Below, in pieces: positions 26,993 to 36,116 of a DNA stretch of 64,000 bases (position 1 is its first letter; each line of letters starts with the position of its first letter). A program made the translations under genes and the position numbers. A model generated the notes under the pieces. The model had not been told where the DNA came from, did no database searches, and worked only from the letters and a program-made list of their open reading frames with translations. This stretch comes from CBDFGQ01 sp965247295 (lineage in GTDB: Bacteria > Chloroflexota > Dehalococcoidia > Lucifugimonadales > JAGWBF01): positions 372,001 through 436,000 of the forward strand of contig CBDFGQ010000008.1 of the NCBI GenBank assembly GCA_965247295.1, given 5' to 3'.

Positions 26993-28102
26993 TCAACCAA
27001 TGACGAACAGCTCTTGAGTATCAAAGGTAGCCGACAGCAGCTCGGGCTCGTTTTTAGTTACGAGAATGAGGTCTTGCAGATGCCAGTGCTCGGCATATGG
27101 CTCGACGGCTAGTATCATCCCCTCTTTCAATTGAGTTTCGCAATCGGCAACCAGCAGAGGATCCTGCTGGTGGAACCATGGGCCTACACCGTGTCCCACC
27201 ATGGTGTCTGCGCCACCTAACCCGTATGACCTCAATGTGCCATTAGCGAGGCTATAGAGTTCGTTCGCCCTTATTCCAGGACGGCAGGCGTCTATTATGG
27301 TGTAGTGCGCCTCTCGATACTTACGATAAGTCTCGGCCTGGACCTTGGACGGCTTACCGACGACGAAGCACCGCGATTGGTGCCCCGGGTATCCATTGAG
27401 ATAGGAGACGTAGTCGGTCCGGACTATGTCGCCCGATCCAAAGGTATTGTCGCTCTCGCCGAGATAGGTGGATTTGTTCCGGCTTGTATTGAGAAAGCCA
27501 TGCACTATCTCTGCTCCACGCGCCATACACCCTTGAATCATTCGGCTATGAACTTCACGTTCGGTGTTTCCTTCACGAGCCTGAGAAAAGACCTCTATGT
27601 AAGTCCTGTCCAGCAAGTCTGCGGCCCGCCTCAACAACTCCATTTCTCCGGGAGTTTTGATCCAGCGGACGGAGTCCATCATTTCTGTGCAGTCGAATTT
27701 CTCAGCGTCCGGCAGCAGTCGCGCAAACTCCTCCCACCGGACGGCACTTAGACACGTCTTCTCGAATCCGAGTCTTGATTTCTCTAGGCCCAGCTTCCTG
27801 ATAACCTCCGCTGTGCGCCCGGCGGCTGTTTGGCCATAGTCCCGGTACTCCTCGATTGTTGATACCCAGGAATCTCGGCGAATCCTGGCTACACCCACTG
27901 TCCCCACGACAATCACCGGCTCTCCCTGTCTGGGCCACACGACATACACTTCCCTGGGTGAGTCGGCAAAGTCCACATGCCTCCCTTGGGAACCGGGAAA
28001 GGCTACCCCAGTGAGGTAGGTTAGATTTTTGCCCGATCGAGCTACGACGGCCGAGCAACCATCGAGGTCCATGAAATCATGCAATCGAGCGACATTGGTC
28101 AA
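26993..28102 (-). CDS. M24-fold (creatinase/aminopeptidase P-like) protein with altered metal site
   Basis: 369 aa: a creatinase-N-like domain (1 to about 145) and a pita-bread M24 domain (about 150-365). In metal-dependent M24 peptidases the ligands are D, D, H, E, E. Here D230 (IVRTDY), H304 (VGHGVG) and E334 (AVEPYAE) remain, but the second Asp is His241 (GYPGHQSR) and the last Glu is Gln343 (HLQDLILVT). The protein therefore may be a metal-free hydrolase like creatinase, or use a different metal set. Substrate unknown. The gene order offers no partner. Confidence 0.85.
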   Translation of the reverse strand: MTNVARLHDFMDLDGCSAVVARSGKNLTYLTGVAFPGSQGRHVDFADSPREVYVVWPRQGEPVIVVGTVGVARIRRDSWVSTIEEYRDYGQTAAGRTAEVIRKLGLEKSRLGFEKTCLSAVRWEEFARLLPDAEKFDCTEMMDSVRWIKTPGEMELLRRAADLLDRTYIEVFSQAREGNTEREVHSRMIQGCMARGAEIVHGFLNTSRNKSTYLGESDNTFGSGDIVRTDYVSYLNGYPGHQSRCFVVGKPSKVQAETYRKYREAHYTIIDACRPGIRANELYSLANGTLRSYGLGGADTMVGHGVGPWFHQQDPLLVADCETQLKEGMILAVEPYAEHWHLQDLILVTKNEPELLSATFDTQELFVIG

Positions 28103-28850
28103 AATCTCTTTCTGTCCGTCTCCCAGACGACTATCCTTTCACGCTTGGGGAACCAGTTCCCTCTACGACGAGTTAGTTTGTGTGCCCAGTGTCCAGCCAT
28201 AGCATCGAGATGCCCTCGAAGACCCTGATCCAGGAAATTCGAAGCCGCCTCGGCCGTCCCGCCTTCGAGTAAAGCCACTGCTTGGCCGAATAATCCTTGT
28301 ATGTCAGAGGGTAATCCTGATTCCCGTTGTCTGTCAACGCGGCCAGCTCTATCGCGACCGCCATTGAGAGCGTCCGAAGAACTCAATTCCCGAGGGACGC
28401 TGCTGACGCAAAAATAATGCTTCCCCTTCTGCTCTAACCTCCGTGCGTTGGCGATGGTCAAGACCAGGCCTCAATCGTGAGCCGTAACCCTCCCTCCATC
28501 ATGACTTCTTGCAGGCCGATAGGTGCATCCTCTGGAACGGTGAGGTGTCCGTGACATTGGTTAACCTAGCAGCCTGCCGATCCCGAAGAACAAGCTGAAT
28601 GCCCGGTGAGTGCAGGAGGGGATGGCGTGCACCGCGCAGCGGGGCGTCATCCTGGACATAGACAGCTTCGAGAGTCCGGTGTAGGGGCCGAGCAAGAAGG
28701 GGCAGCCTACAACGGCCACTTTGATTCTGTCTGTGATCACACCATCTTTGTCTTCAATCAGATCGGGGCCCGGGAAGGGGCGAAGTTCCGTGCAGGGAAC
28801 GTCCATAGCACCCACGGTGGGGAGGCAGGCGAGAACGGCCGGGAGCCTGA
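28103..28850. other. Decayed stretch between the M24-fold and esterase genes
   Basis: Open frames on the minus strand at 28099-28461 and 28173-28364 look like parts of one protein in two frames (ELAALTDNGNQDYPLTYKDY in one, EAASNFLDQGLRGHLDAM in the other), suggesting a frameshifted remnant I cannot name. A further open frame at 28561-28854 is likewise unrecognised. Confidence 0.3.
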
Positions 28851-29744
28851 TCACGCCGTGTGCTTACGAATGAACTCGCCGATTCGGTCCACAGCCTGCT
28901 GGCCCTCGGGCAGCACGTGGGCATACATGGGCCAGTTGTGGGGCATGTCGTCCCATATCTCCAGCGTGGCGTCGACGCCCGCCTCTTTGGCCCTCTGTGC
29001 CAGGCGCACCGAGTCGTCCCTGAGCACCTCGATAGAGCCCACCATGATGAGCATGGGAGGTAGCCCCCGGAGGTCCGCGTAGACGGGAGATGCAAGAGGG
29101 GTTCGCGGGTCCCGGCCCGCCAGATAGAGCTTGGACATCTCCAACGCCCGCTCTAGGGTGACGGTTGGATCCACATCGGCGTTGGAGATCATGGAGTCCC
29201 CCGTGTGGGCCAGGTCAGCCCAGGAGGAGATGCATACCGCTGCGCCGGGCAGGGGCTCACCCATGTACCTTAGGGCCACGCAGGCGGACATTGTGAGGCC
29301 TCCCCCGGCCGATTCCCCCCCGATGACCACCTTCTTGGGGTCCACCCCGCCGGAAAGGAGCCAGCGATAGGCGGCCAGGGTGTCCTCCAGCGCCGCCGGG
29401 AAGGGGTTTTCAGGGGCCCGGCGGTAGTCCAGCCCCAGGACCCGGGCGCCCGTGGCCCGCGAAAGCCGGGACAGGTAGACCCGGTGGGTCCTCGTGGAGC
29501 CGATGACGTAGTAGCCTCCGTGGAGGTACAGCAGAACCCGGTCCTCGGAGGCTCCGGGCGCCGAGACCCACTCGGCGGGCACACCACCGGCGCCAACCCT
29601 CTCCGTCGTCACGTCCGGGTCCAGCTCAAGGCTAGACATCCTCAACTCGTACGACGCACGGGCCTCCTCGACACTGCTCCGGGGCTCCCCGGCGGTGGAC
29701 CTCAAAAGTTTGATCAGCTCCTGAAGCTGTGGGCTAGTGGCCAC
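28851..29744 (-). CDS. Alpha/beta hydrolase, HSL-type esterase/lipase
   Basis: 297 aa. Oxyanion-hole motif HGGYYVIGS, nucleophile elbow GGESAGGG, acid in VGSIEVLRDDS and His in DDMPHNWPM are all in place, the pattern of hormone-sensitive-lipase (family IV) carboxylesterases. It acts on short-chain esters in the cytoplasm. Start ATG 29744; no operon partner in the same direction closer than 36 bp except the Tag-like gene upstream. Confidence 0.92.
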   Translation of the reverse strand: MATSPQLQELIKLLRSTAGEPRSSVEEARASYELRMSSLELDPDVTTERVGAGGVPAEWVSAPGASEDRVLLYLHGGYYVIGSTRTHRVYLSRLSRATGARVLGLDYRRAPENPFPAALEDTLAAYRWLLSGGVDPKKVVIGGESAGGGLTMSACVALRYMGEPLPGAAVCISSWADLAHTGDSMISNADVDPTVTLERALEMSKLYLAGRDPRTPLASPVYADLRGLPPMLIMVGSIEVLRDDSVRLAQRAKEAGVDATLEIWDDMPHNWPMYAHVLPEGQQAVDRIGEFIRKHTA

Positions 29745-29780
29745 GATTACCCTCCATATATTCCAGGTTGCAAACCTGCC

Positions 29781-30215
29781 CTAACGGCTCGCGCTCCGCT
29801 GCCGAGGCCCGATACACTCCTCGTGGGAGGGCACCTCCTCGCCCAACACGTACAAGAAGAAGTAGCACCCCGTGTCGCCAAGGAACTTGAACTGCTTTCG
29901 AAGGTCTTTCACCGTCTCCTCGAAACCGTTGTGCGAGCGCAGGTAGTTTCGGAAGCTTCCATGGCTCTTCTCCAGCTCGATCTTCCGTCGATTCCTGCTG
30001 ACGCGCCGGTCGCTCGTCAGCTCGTCCAGCTCCGCCTCGTTCAGGTTCGCGACGGTGTCGGCATCGAACCCCCGGAACGCCTCGCGGAGCTCCGGCCACT
30101 TGGACTCGACGACTCGCCACGAGATGCCCGCCTGAAAGATGGCTTTGCACATCACCTCGAGGTAGTCACGCACCGACTGGGCGTTGACGTGCTCGGGCGC
30201 CTGGTCCCTGGGCAT
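29781..30215 (-). CDS. DNA-3-methyladenine glycosylase I family protein
   Basis: 144 aa from ATG 30215, chosen because GGAGG lies 6 bases upstream; the longer frame to 30275 is not needed. It resembles the Tag-like HhH glycosylase family: DYLEVMCKAIFQAGISWRVV, SRNRRKIE, FRNYLRSHNGFEETVKDL, then FKFLGDTGCYFFLYVLGEE. It would remove alkylated adenine from DNA. It is shorter than E. coli Tag (187 aa) and I do not see the full zinc-binding Cys/His set, so a related variant is possible. Confidence 0.82.
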   Translation of the reverse strand: MPRDQAPEHVNAQSVRDYLEVMCKAIFQAGISWRVVESKWPELREAFRGFDADTVANLNEAELDELTSDRRVSRNRRKIELEKSHGSFRNYLRSHNGFEETVKDLRKQFKFLGDTGCYFFLYVLGEEVPSHEECIGPRQRSASR

Positions 30216-30534
30216 GATGCTCCTCCCCTCAGTGCTTCCTCTCCTAAGTTCGTTTGACGTCATAGCCAGCACCATTCTAAGCCGCCATTTCCCATATCAA
30301 ACTGGGGATGTCAAAAGAACCCATAATCCTTGACATCGACGATTGTACGGACACACTGGAACGCGGTCAACCACGCTATCGCGACTACCGGACTACCTTT
30401 TGGTGTGGCGGCCGGTGGCCCATCGGATGGGAAAGCCACTGGGTCCAGCCGTTCGGGTAGTAATCTAGCCCGAAGTAACGGTTCATGTGCGTAACGATGC
30501 ACGTCCGAGAGAGGAAACCGCTGAAAGTAACAAG

Positions 30535-31947
30535 TTACAATACCTGCACCTTGATCAAGTTCGTCATTCCCGGCACACCCACTGGAACACCCGATGTAAC
30601 TACCACTCTTTGCCCACGTCGGACTAATCCGGACTTCAACGCCTCGTTGAGCGCTCTGTCGATCATCTCATCGGTGTTTCTCGCCGTCTCACTCAGCACC
30701 GGCATAACGCCCCACACGAGTGAGAGGCGCCGGTACGTATTCTCCAGCGGTGTCGGCGCCAGAATAGGGTTGCGAGGTCGGTTCTTGGCGACTAATCTAG
30801 CTGTGCTACCAGACTGTGTGAATGTGATGATGGACGCAGCGTCGATATGCTCTGCTAGATCACAGGCAGCGTGGCCCACAGACTCTTCCAACGGTTTAAC
30901 GCCTCTGACGTCTGGTCGCTGTCTCCAGGCATCGAAGGGAAAGCCCGATTCGGCATCCTCGGCGATCCGCGCCATGATCTCCACGGCCTGAACGGGGTAA
31001 CTCCCCACCGCGGTCTCTTCCGACAGCATCAGGGCGTCCGTACCGTCCAAAACCGCGTTGGCGACATCTGTCACCTCAGCCCTTGTCGGCCGCGGGTTAT
31101 CCACCATGGAGCGCAGCATCTGGGTCGCCGTGATGACGCGCTTGCCCGCCAGGTTAGATTTTTCGATCAGTAGCTTCTGAATCAGCGGTCCCTTCTCTAG
31201 TGGCGTCTCAACCCCAAGATCGCCACGGGCGACCATAACTCCATCCGATACCTCGATGATCTCATCGATGTTGTTCAGTGCTTCATGCTTCTCGATCTTG
31301 GCAATCAACGGGATGGCGCCGCCTTGTTCTTCGATGAATCGCTTCGCCTCCAATACATCCGACGCTCTCCTGACAAAGGAGAGCGCTATATAATCTACGT
31401 CGTACTCGATGCCGAAAACGACATCATCTCTGTCCCTATCGGTGAAAGCCGGTGCTCTGATGGAGCTGGTGGGCACATTGATACCCTTGTGTGAACTGAG
31501 CGTTCCGCCGATTTGAACGTTGCACTCGATGTCTTCGGCGGTCGTTTTTACTACTTCGAGCTCCAGAAGACCGTCGCTCAGCAGAAGTGTGTCTCCAGGT
31601 GAAACATCTTCCGGCAGGTAAGGATACGTGACAGAAATCTCGTGCCCGTCACCAGGCACCTGTCGCGTGGTCAGGGTGAGGGTGCCTCCTGATTGGATAT
31701 CTACCGCGCCCGCTGCGATCGGTCCGATCCTGATCTTCGGACCCGCCAAGTCCTGAAGAATGGCAATGGGTTGTCCTAGTGTATTCGAGATGTGCCGGAT
31801 GGAGGCGATGACTTCACGGTGCTCGGCATGGGTTCCGTGGGAGAAGTTCAACCGGGCTACGTTCATGCCTGCCGATATCAGTCGTTCCAGAACATCACTG
31901 GAACGTGAGGAGGGACCTATGGTGCATACAATCTTCGTCCTTAGCAT
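30535..31947 (-). CDS. pyk: Pyruvate kinase
   Basis: 470 aa. It converts phosphoenolpyruvate and ADP to pyruvate and ATP. Clear motifs: TKIVCTIGPSSRSSDVL, RLNFSHGTHAEHREVI, and the active-site block IAKIEKHEALNNIDEIIEVS followed by GVMVARGDLGVE; the C-terminal domain ends GVPVGVPGMTNLIKVQVL. No extra C-terminal PEP-utiliser domain. ATG 31947 has AAAGG upstream. Like glpX, it is a core enzyme inside the putative island. Confidence 0.96.
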   Translation of the reverse strand: MLRTKIVCTIGPSSRSSDVLERLISAGMNVARLNFSHGTHAEHREVIASIRHISNTLGQPIAILQDLAGPKIRIGPIAAGAVDIQSGGTLTLTTRQVPGDGHEISVTYPYLPEDVSPGDTLLLSDGLLELEVVKTTAEDIECNVQIGGTLSSHKGINVPTSSIRAPAFTDRDRDDVVFGIEYDVDYIALSFVRRASDVLEAKRFIEEQGGAIPLIAKIEKHEALNNIDEIIEVSDGVMVARGDLGVETPLEKGPLIQKLLIEKSNLAGKRVITATQMLRSMVDNPRPTRAEVTDVANAVLDGTDALMLSEETAVGSYPVQAVEIMARIAEDAESGFPFDAWRQRPDVRGVKPLEESVGHAACDLAEHIDAASIITFTQSGSTARLVAKNRPRNPILAPTPLENTYRRLSLVWGVMPVLSETARNTDEMIDRALNEALKSGLVRRGQRVVVTSGVPVGVPGMTNLIKVQVL

Positions 31948-32085
31948 AGGACCTTTCGTTTAACGGAACTAACCATGCACGGCAGGACTCCACGTCGCCC
32001 CGCGCAATATGGTCTTTTCGCGGCCGAGAGGACTATCAAGCTGTTGTTTAAGCGTTTCGAGGGCTGCACGCTTCATCTTATCACT

Positions 32086-32416
32086 CGTCGCGCTACACAG
32101 CATCTACGGGAACGGCCCAAAGATGCTGGTACTCGACCCCACGGCTGGAGAAAGGGGATCGTCTTGACGCCTCCTCGCTTACGTTCTCGTAGATAGTGAG
32201 GACTGCAACGCCGCATTGGCTCAACAAGAGCATGCCAGGGTTTACACAGAGGAGAGCAGCAGCAGAGAGGATGAATTCCTCCAACTACAGGCACACGCCC
32301 AGGCAGGCAACGTTGGCCTTTGGGCACTTGCAGGACGAGCCACACCCACCTCAACCCCACCGGCGCCCTCTGACGTTGGCCTTCGCTACGACCCTCAGGG
32401 GCCAGACCGGGACTGA
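32086..32416 (+). pseudogene. Thermonuclease (SNase-like) remnant
   Basis: The last two thirds of a staphylococcal-nuclease-like domain can be read in pieces: RATQHLRER at about 32090, then after one or two frameshifts LLAYVLVDSEDCNAALAQQE, HARVYTEESSSREDEFLQLQ and AHAQAGNVGLWAL, ending at TGA 32414. The N-terminal half and the start are gone. The family cuts DNA and RNA; this copy cannot be functional. Confidence 0.6.
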
Positions 32417-32550
32417 GCTGACTTCGCCACCTGGGAAGGGGCCCAAGCGTTCTACAAGGTTGCTGTGTGGGCATGATGCTACAATGACCGTGAGGCAGAG
32501 GTTGCTTGGACTGCTCACACTAGGGAAAGGGTTCGGGATCGCCCGTGCCG

Positions 32551-32952
32551 TCACCCGTTGGCACCAGTCACAGCCCGCAGGTGCCCCCATGCATCAACCG
32601 AGGCCTGGATGCCGCCCCTGAGACCCGCCTCATCCACCATCACATGCTCCGATCCCGCCTCCCTCAGGACCCGACGCAGCGACTCATCCAGGTGCTCCTC
32701 GCGCTCGGCCATTCGGCTCTGCATGATAATCAGGTTTGTGAGGAGTTCCTTCAGGTCGGACGCACCGCCGCCCTCCTGGTTAAGGGCCGCCTGAACCGCC
32801 CGCAGTAGCTGAAGGCGCAGCGTGGCCATTCGAGTACAATGGCCTAACATCCAGGCCAGCTCATCCGTCGCCAGCATGTACCGGCCTCCATCGGAATTGC
32901 CCGCCCGTCGCATGTACTCGTCCACGATGGCCTCGTCCCTCTCGCTACTCAT
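32551..32952 (-). CDS. Hypothetical helical protein
   Basis: 133 aa from ATG 32952, with a G-rich run (GGGGGG) about 9 bases upstream. Predicted almost wholly helical, charged and soluble (EAIVDEYMRRAGNSDGGRYM; LKELLTNLIIMQSRMAEREE). No signal peptide or known motif. It lies about 70 bp upstream of the S9 peptidase start region but is transcribed toward the thermonuclease remnant. Function unknown. Confidence 0.55.
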   Translation of the reverse strand: MSSERDEAIVDEYMRRAGNSDGGRYMLATDELAWMLGHCTRMATLRLQLLRAVQAALNQEGGGASDLKELLTNLIIMQSRMAEREEHLDESLRRVLREAGSEHVMVDEAGLRGGIQASVDAWGHLRAVTGANG

Positions 32953-33021
32953 GGCGTGTTTCCCCCCTCAATGCGCGCTCCCCATTCGAGCCTAGCCGCT
33001 GTGCGACAGTAGTCTATAAGG

Positions 33022-35001
33022 CTATGTCTCACGGAGGGCATCCACGAGGCCACTCACGTGCTCGGCACCGGTGGGCACGGTTATGGACGAGCCGGCGAAG
33101 GCTTCGCCGATGGGCTCGGCCCTGCCACCCAGATGCTCGGCGAGGAACGACTCGGCCACCGCAATGAAGGAGAGCCTGTTCTCGGGACGGCCCAGGCCAT
33201 GCCCCTCGTCTGGGTACAGCACGTACGTCACTGGGATGTTATTTTCCTGCATCGCCCGGACGATCTGGTCCGATTCGGACTGCTTGACTCGGGGATCGTT
33301 GGCCCCCTGGGCGATCAGCAAAGGCCTCTTGATCCTGTCTACGTAGGTCAACGGCGAGCGTTGTGTCAAATGCGCCCTGCCCTCCTTCGTCCGGTGGTCG
33401 CCGACATGGTTTGCGAACAACTCGATCATAGGCTGCCAGTATGATGGTATGGTCTCAATGAGCGTCAGCAGGTTCGAGGGACCGACCATATCCACCCCGC
33501 AGGCGAATGTGTCGGGGGTGAACGTCAAGCCCACCAGCGTCGCGTAGCCGCCATAGCTCCCACCCCTGATGGCTACGCGGCTGGGGTCGGCGATTCCTTC
33601 GTCTATGGCCCATTGGACCGCGTCGAGCAGGTCCTCGTGCATCTTGCCGCCCCACTCTAGTCGACCGGCATTGACAAACGCCTTTCCCATCCCCGTGGAA
33701 CCCCGAAAGTTGACGCTGAGCACCGCATACCCCCGGTTTGAAAGAAGCTGGTGCACCGGGTCGTGCCCCCAGTTGTCGCGAGCCCAAGGTCCCCCATGTG
33801 GCAGCACGACCAAGGGCAGAGGCGCCCCGGGCCTGGCGTCACCATCGACGACGGCGCCCACGGGAAGGGTGTAGTAGCTCACCATGTCCAGGCCGTCCCG
33901 GGACCTGATTACGACCGGATTCATCTTCGCGAGCGCTAGCCCCTCCAGCTCCTGCCGATTGGTGAACAGAAACTCCGCCTTCCTCTGCTGGCGGGCGTAG
34001 CGATAGTAGCGCACCGGCCCATCGTCCATCAGGTAGGCGACGATCCACTGGCTGTCGTCGAGGGTCCGGCTTACCACGTCGATGTCACCATCGGCAACCG
34101 TACGGAGATAGTCCAGGTCCTCAGCGACGGAGGCATCCAGTGTTTCCCATCTCTTGCACTCGTAGGTAAACGCGACGGCTTCGATGTGTTTGTCCGTCGG
34201 ATGGACCATCACGTCGCTGGCGTCGGCCCTCCGGTCCTCGGCCAGGGTCTTCGCGTCTCCCGTATCAACGTCGATGGCGACAACTGCGGCGGTGTCCCTG
34301 CCCCGACTATCGTTCATGTAGAGGGTCTTGCCGGTCTTGTCGAACCCGTGGGGCGCGGTGGTCAGCAGGTCGTCCGCTTCCACCTTCATGAACAGCTCCC
34401 AGCCGCCTCCATCCACCGGTCTGAGCATCTCGCTGCCGCCGTCGGGAGTTAGCCGCAACGCGAAGCGCACGTTGTAATCGTCGTCGGTCAAGAATCCTGC
34501 GAACTCTTCGTTTTGCTGTATCAGTCGCCTCTTGCCGGTGCCGATGTCGACTCGGTAGAGGTCGTGAAGTTCCGGACTACGGTCGTTGAGCCCCACGACG
34601 ACCTCGTCGGGAATGTCCTTGCTTACGTGCTGTATCTGGGCGTTGACCCCCTCGAGGGAGGTCAGGTCCATGATCACCCCCGAGGCGGTGTCCACACTGT
34701 AGACACGCCAGTTCTCGTCACCCTCCTTGTCCTGGAGGTACAGCACGTGCCGGTTGTTGTAGGCCCAGAAATAGATGCGTATGCCGCGGGAGGTGTCCTT
34801 TGTCACCGGACTCGCCGCCGCGGGGTCGCCGGCAGGCCCTACCCAAACGTTGAGGACGCCCTCCACCGGGGCGAGGAAGCTCAGCTTGGAGCCGTCGGGG
34901 CTGAGTTCGGGCGACGCCTTGTCGGGGTTACCGAACAACACCTTGCGTGGGATCAGTGGTGTGATTTCGCGTTGGGGCAATATTTTCTCTACCTCCTTCA
35001 T
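33022..35001 (-). CDS. S9-family prolyl oligopeptidase-type serine peptidase
   Basis: 659 aa. Residues to about 390 form a WD/propeller-like domain that gates the active site; about 400-640 are the alpha/beta-hydrolase peptidase domain. The triad is visible: Ser about 480 in RGGSYGGYATLVG, Asp about 567 in AQGANDPRV, His about 599 in DEGHGLGRP. No signal peptide, so it acts on short peptides in the cytoplasm (acylaminoacyl-peptidase-like subgroup). ATG 35001 has GAGGTAGAG-like purines upstream. Confidence 0.93.
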   Translation of the reverse strand: MKEVEKILPQREITPLIPRKVLFGNPDKASPELSPDGSKLSFLAPVEGVLNVWVGPAGDPAAASPVTKDTSRGIRIYFWAYNNRHVLYLQDKEGDENWRVYSVDTASGVIMDLTSLEGVNAQIQHVSKDIPDEVVVGLNDRSPELHDLYRVDIGTGKRRLIQQNEEFAGFLTDDDYNVRFALRLTPDGGSEMLRPVDGGGWELFMKVEADDLLTTAPHGFDKTGKTLYMNDSRGRDTAAVVAIDVDTGDAKTLAEDRRADASDVMVHPTDKHIEAVAFTYECKRWETLDASVAEDLDYLRTVADGDIDVVSRTLDDSQWIVAYLMDDGPVRYYRYARQQRKAEFLFTNRQELEGLALAKMNPVVIRSRDGLDMVSYYTLPVGAVVDGDARPGAPLPLVVLPHGGPWARDNWGHDPVHQLLSNRGYAVLSVNFRGSTGMGKAFVNAGRLEWGGKMHEDLLDAVQWAIDEGIADPSRVAIRGGSYGGYATLVGLTFTPDTFACGVDMVGPSNLLTLIETIPSYWQPMIELFANHVGDHRTKEGRAHLTQRSPLTYVDRIKRPLLIAQGANDPRVKQSESDQIVRAMQENNIPVTYVLYPDEGHGLGRPENRLSFIAVAESFLAEHLGGRAEPIGEAFAGSSITVPTGAEHVSGLVDALRET

Positions 35002-35603
35002 CGAGAGCTGGCCTCTACCAACGAATAGTCCTTAGCCGAGTTTTTCAATTTCAGACTGCTGGCACCCTGTTTGTCGGGGCGATGGTGATGGGCTGAACCA
35101 TAGCACCAGCCTGCTATGCCGTGAATCGCGATCCGACGCCCAGATAAGGGCGATTTTGCGATTCGCCGTCTCCATATGGCTCCCGAAACGGTGTCTGGCA
35201 GTCCTACACCTGGGTCGCGGGCCTTCGACTGACACGCATTCCCCCAGGTCACGTCGTCCCCCCTTTAGGCGGGCGATGCTGCTTATATACCTCGATGCAG
35301 TTGAGAAGTGAGGTGTTAGTAACCAGCAAAAGTGGGACACTGGGAAAGCCTAGAGATTAGGTGTTGGATGGAGGTCTGATGAGCCCCCTCAGGGCCGTGT
35401 TGTAGCGTCTTCGCCGTTCGATCGTATGAGCCTGCACCTCCTTCCTGCGTTGCAGGATCTCATGCCGCCTTCCCTTGAGCACGGGGTGGCCGACTAGCCT
35501 GCGAGAGGACGCTCGAACTTTACCCGACCTTGCCCAGTCTGCCGGCGGTCGGTCTCCCTATGGATGCACTCCGTCTTTTCACGTACCCAACGGCTTACTG
35601 CCC
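35002..35603. other. Intergenic stretch with an IS remnant
   Basis: About 600 bp. Apart from the IS3-type tail at 35357-35495 and an IS-end-like sequence GTGGGACACTGGG at about 35331, nothing is recognisable. Confidence 0.4.
35357..35495 (-). pseudogene. C-terminal remnant of an IS3-type transposase
   Basis: Minus-strand frame ending at TAA 35357 reads VLKGRRHEILQRRKEVQAHT then IERRRRYNTALRGLI. This parallels the tail of the IS-B transposase (VLEGRLEAILAQRKEVQRET, then FDRRRRYNQEVRETL). The rest of the element is missing. Confidence 0.6.
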
Positions 35604-36116
35604 TTACAGCAAGACTCGATAAGCGATGCACTCCACGATCTCGATAGAAAGCGGTTTCTGGGCCAGTGCCGTGGTGCCGATGGCTGCCCGACAGGGTGGG
35701 TTGGGAACATACTCGCTATAAACCTGGTTTAGCAGCGGCCAGTTGTCCATGTTGGTGAGGAATATCACCATAGTAACTACCCGGCCAAAGTTGGTCCCCG
35801 CTGCCTTCAAGGTGGTGTCCACATGTCGAAAGGCGGCCCGGTATTGTTCTTCATCGGTTTCACCCACAACGACCCCATCAAAACCCGAGGCGGTGGTGCC
35901 GCGACATAAAATCTTGACAGCACGCACCTTGATGAGACGTACCAGGTCTTCTTCGAAATAGTCACAATAGAGCCCAACCCGGTAGGACGCCATTTCAGTG
36001 GACTGCTTGCGCCCATCAGCGATAATGATGTCCAGCAGTTGGTCACGGTCAGCAAAAGGCATTGCTTGAGCTTCTTCCAGGGTCATGGCATCCAGGTCTG
36101 CGAGGGTACAGGCCAT
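35604..36116 (-). CDS. RidA (YjgF/UK114) family protein with an unusual N-terminus
   Basis: 170 aa. Residues about 70-170 are a RidA domain (FRHVDTTLKAAGTNFGRVVT, MVIFLTNMDNWPLLNQVYSE, CRAAIGTTALAQ, IEIVECIAYR); RidA proteins deaminate reactive enamines or act in catabolic pathways. The first about 65 residues (LDAMTLEEAQAMPFADRDQL and onward) are not part of the normal fold and replace its first strand. This may be a genuine extra domain or a fusion left by a deletion. The Arg that binds the substrate carboxylate is present (CRAAIG). Confidence 0.75.
   Translation of the reverse strand: MACTLADLDAMTLEEAQAMPFADRDQLLDIIIADGRKQSTEMASYRVGLYCDYFEEDLVRLIKVRAVKILCRGTTASGFDGVVVGETDEEQYRAAFRHVDTTLKAAGTNFGRVVTMVIFLTNMDNWPLLNQVYSEYVPNPPCRAAIGTTALAQKPLSIEIVECIAYRVLL

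Noticed and set aside
28606..29082. 158-residue plus-strand open frame opposite the esterase end
   Set aside because: Shadow of the well-supported esterase on the other strand.
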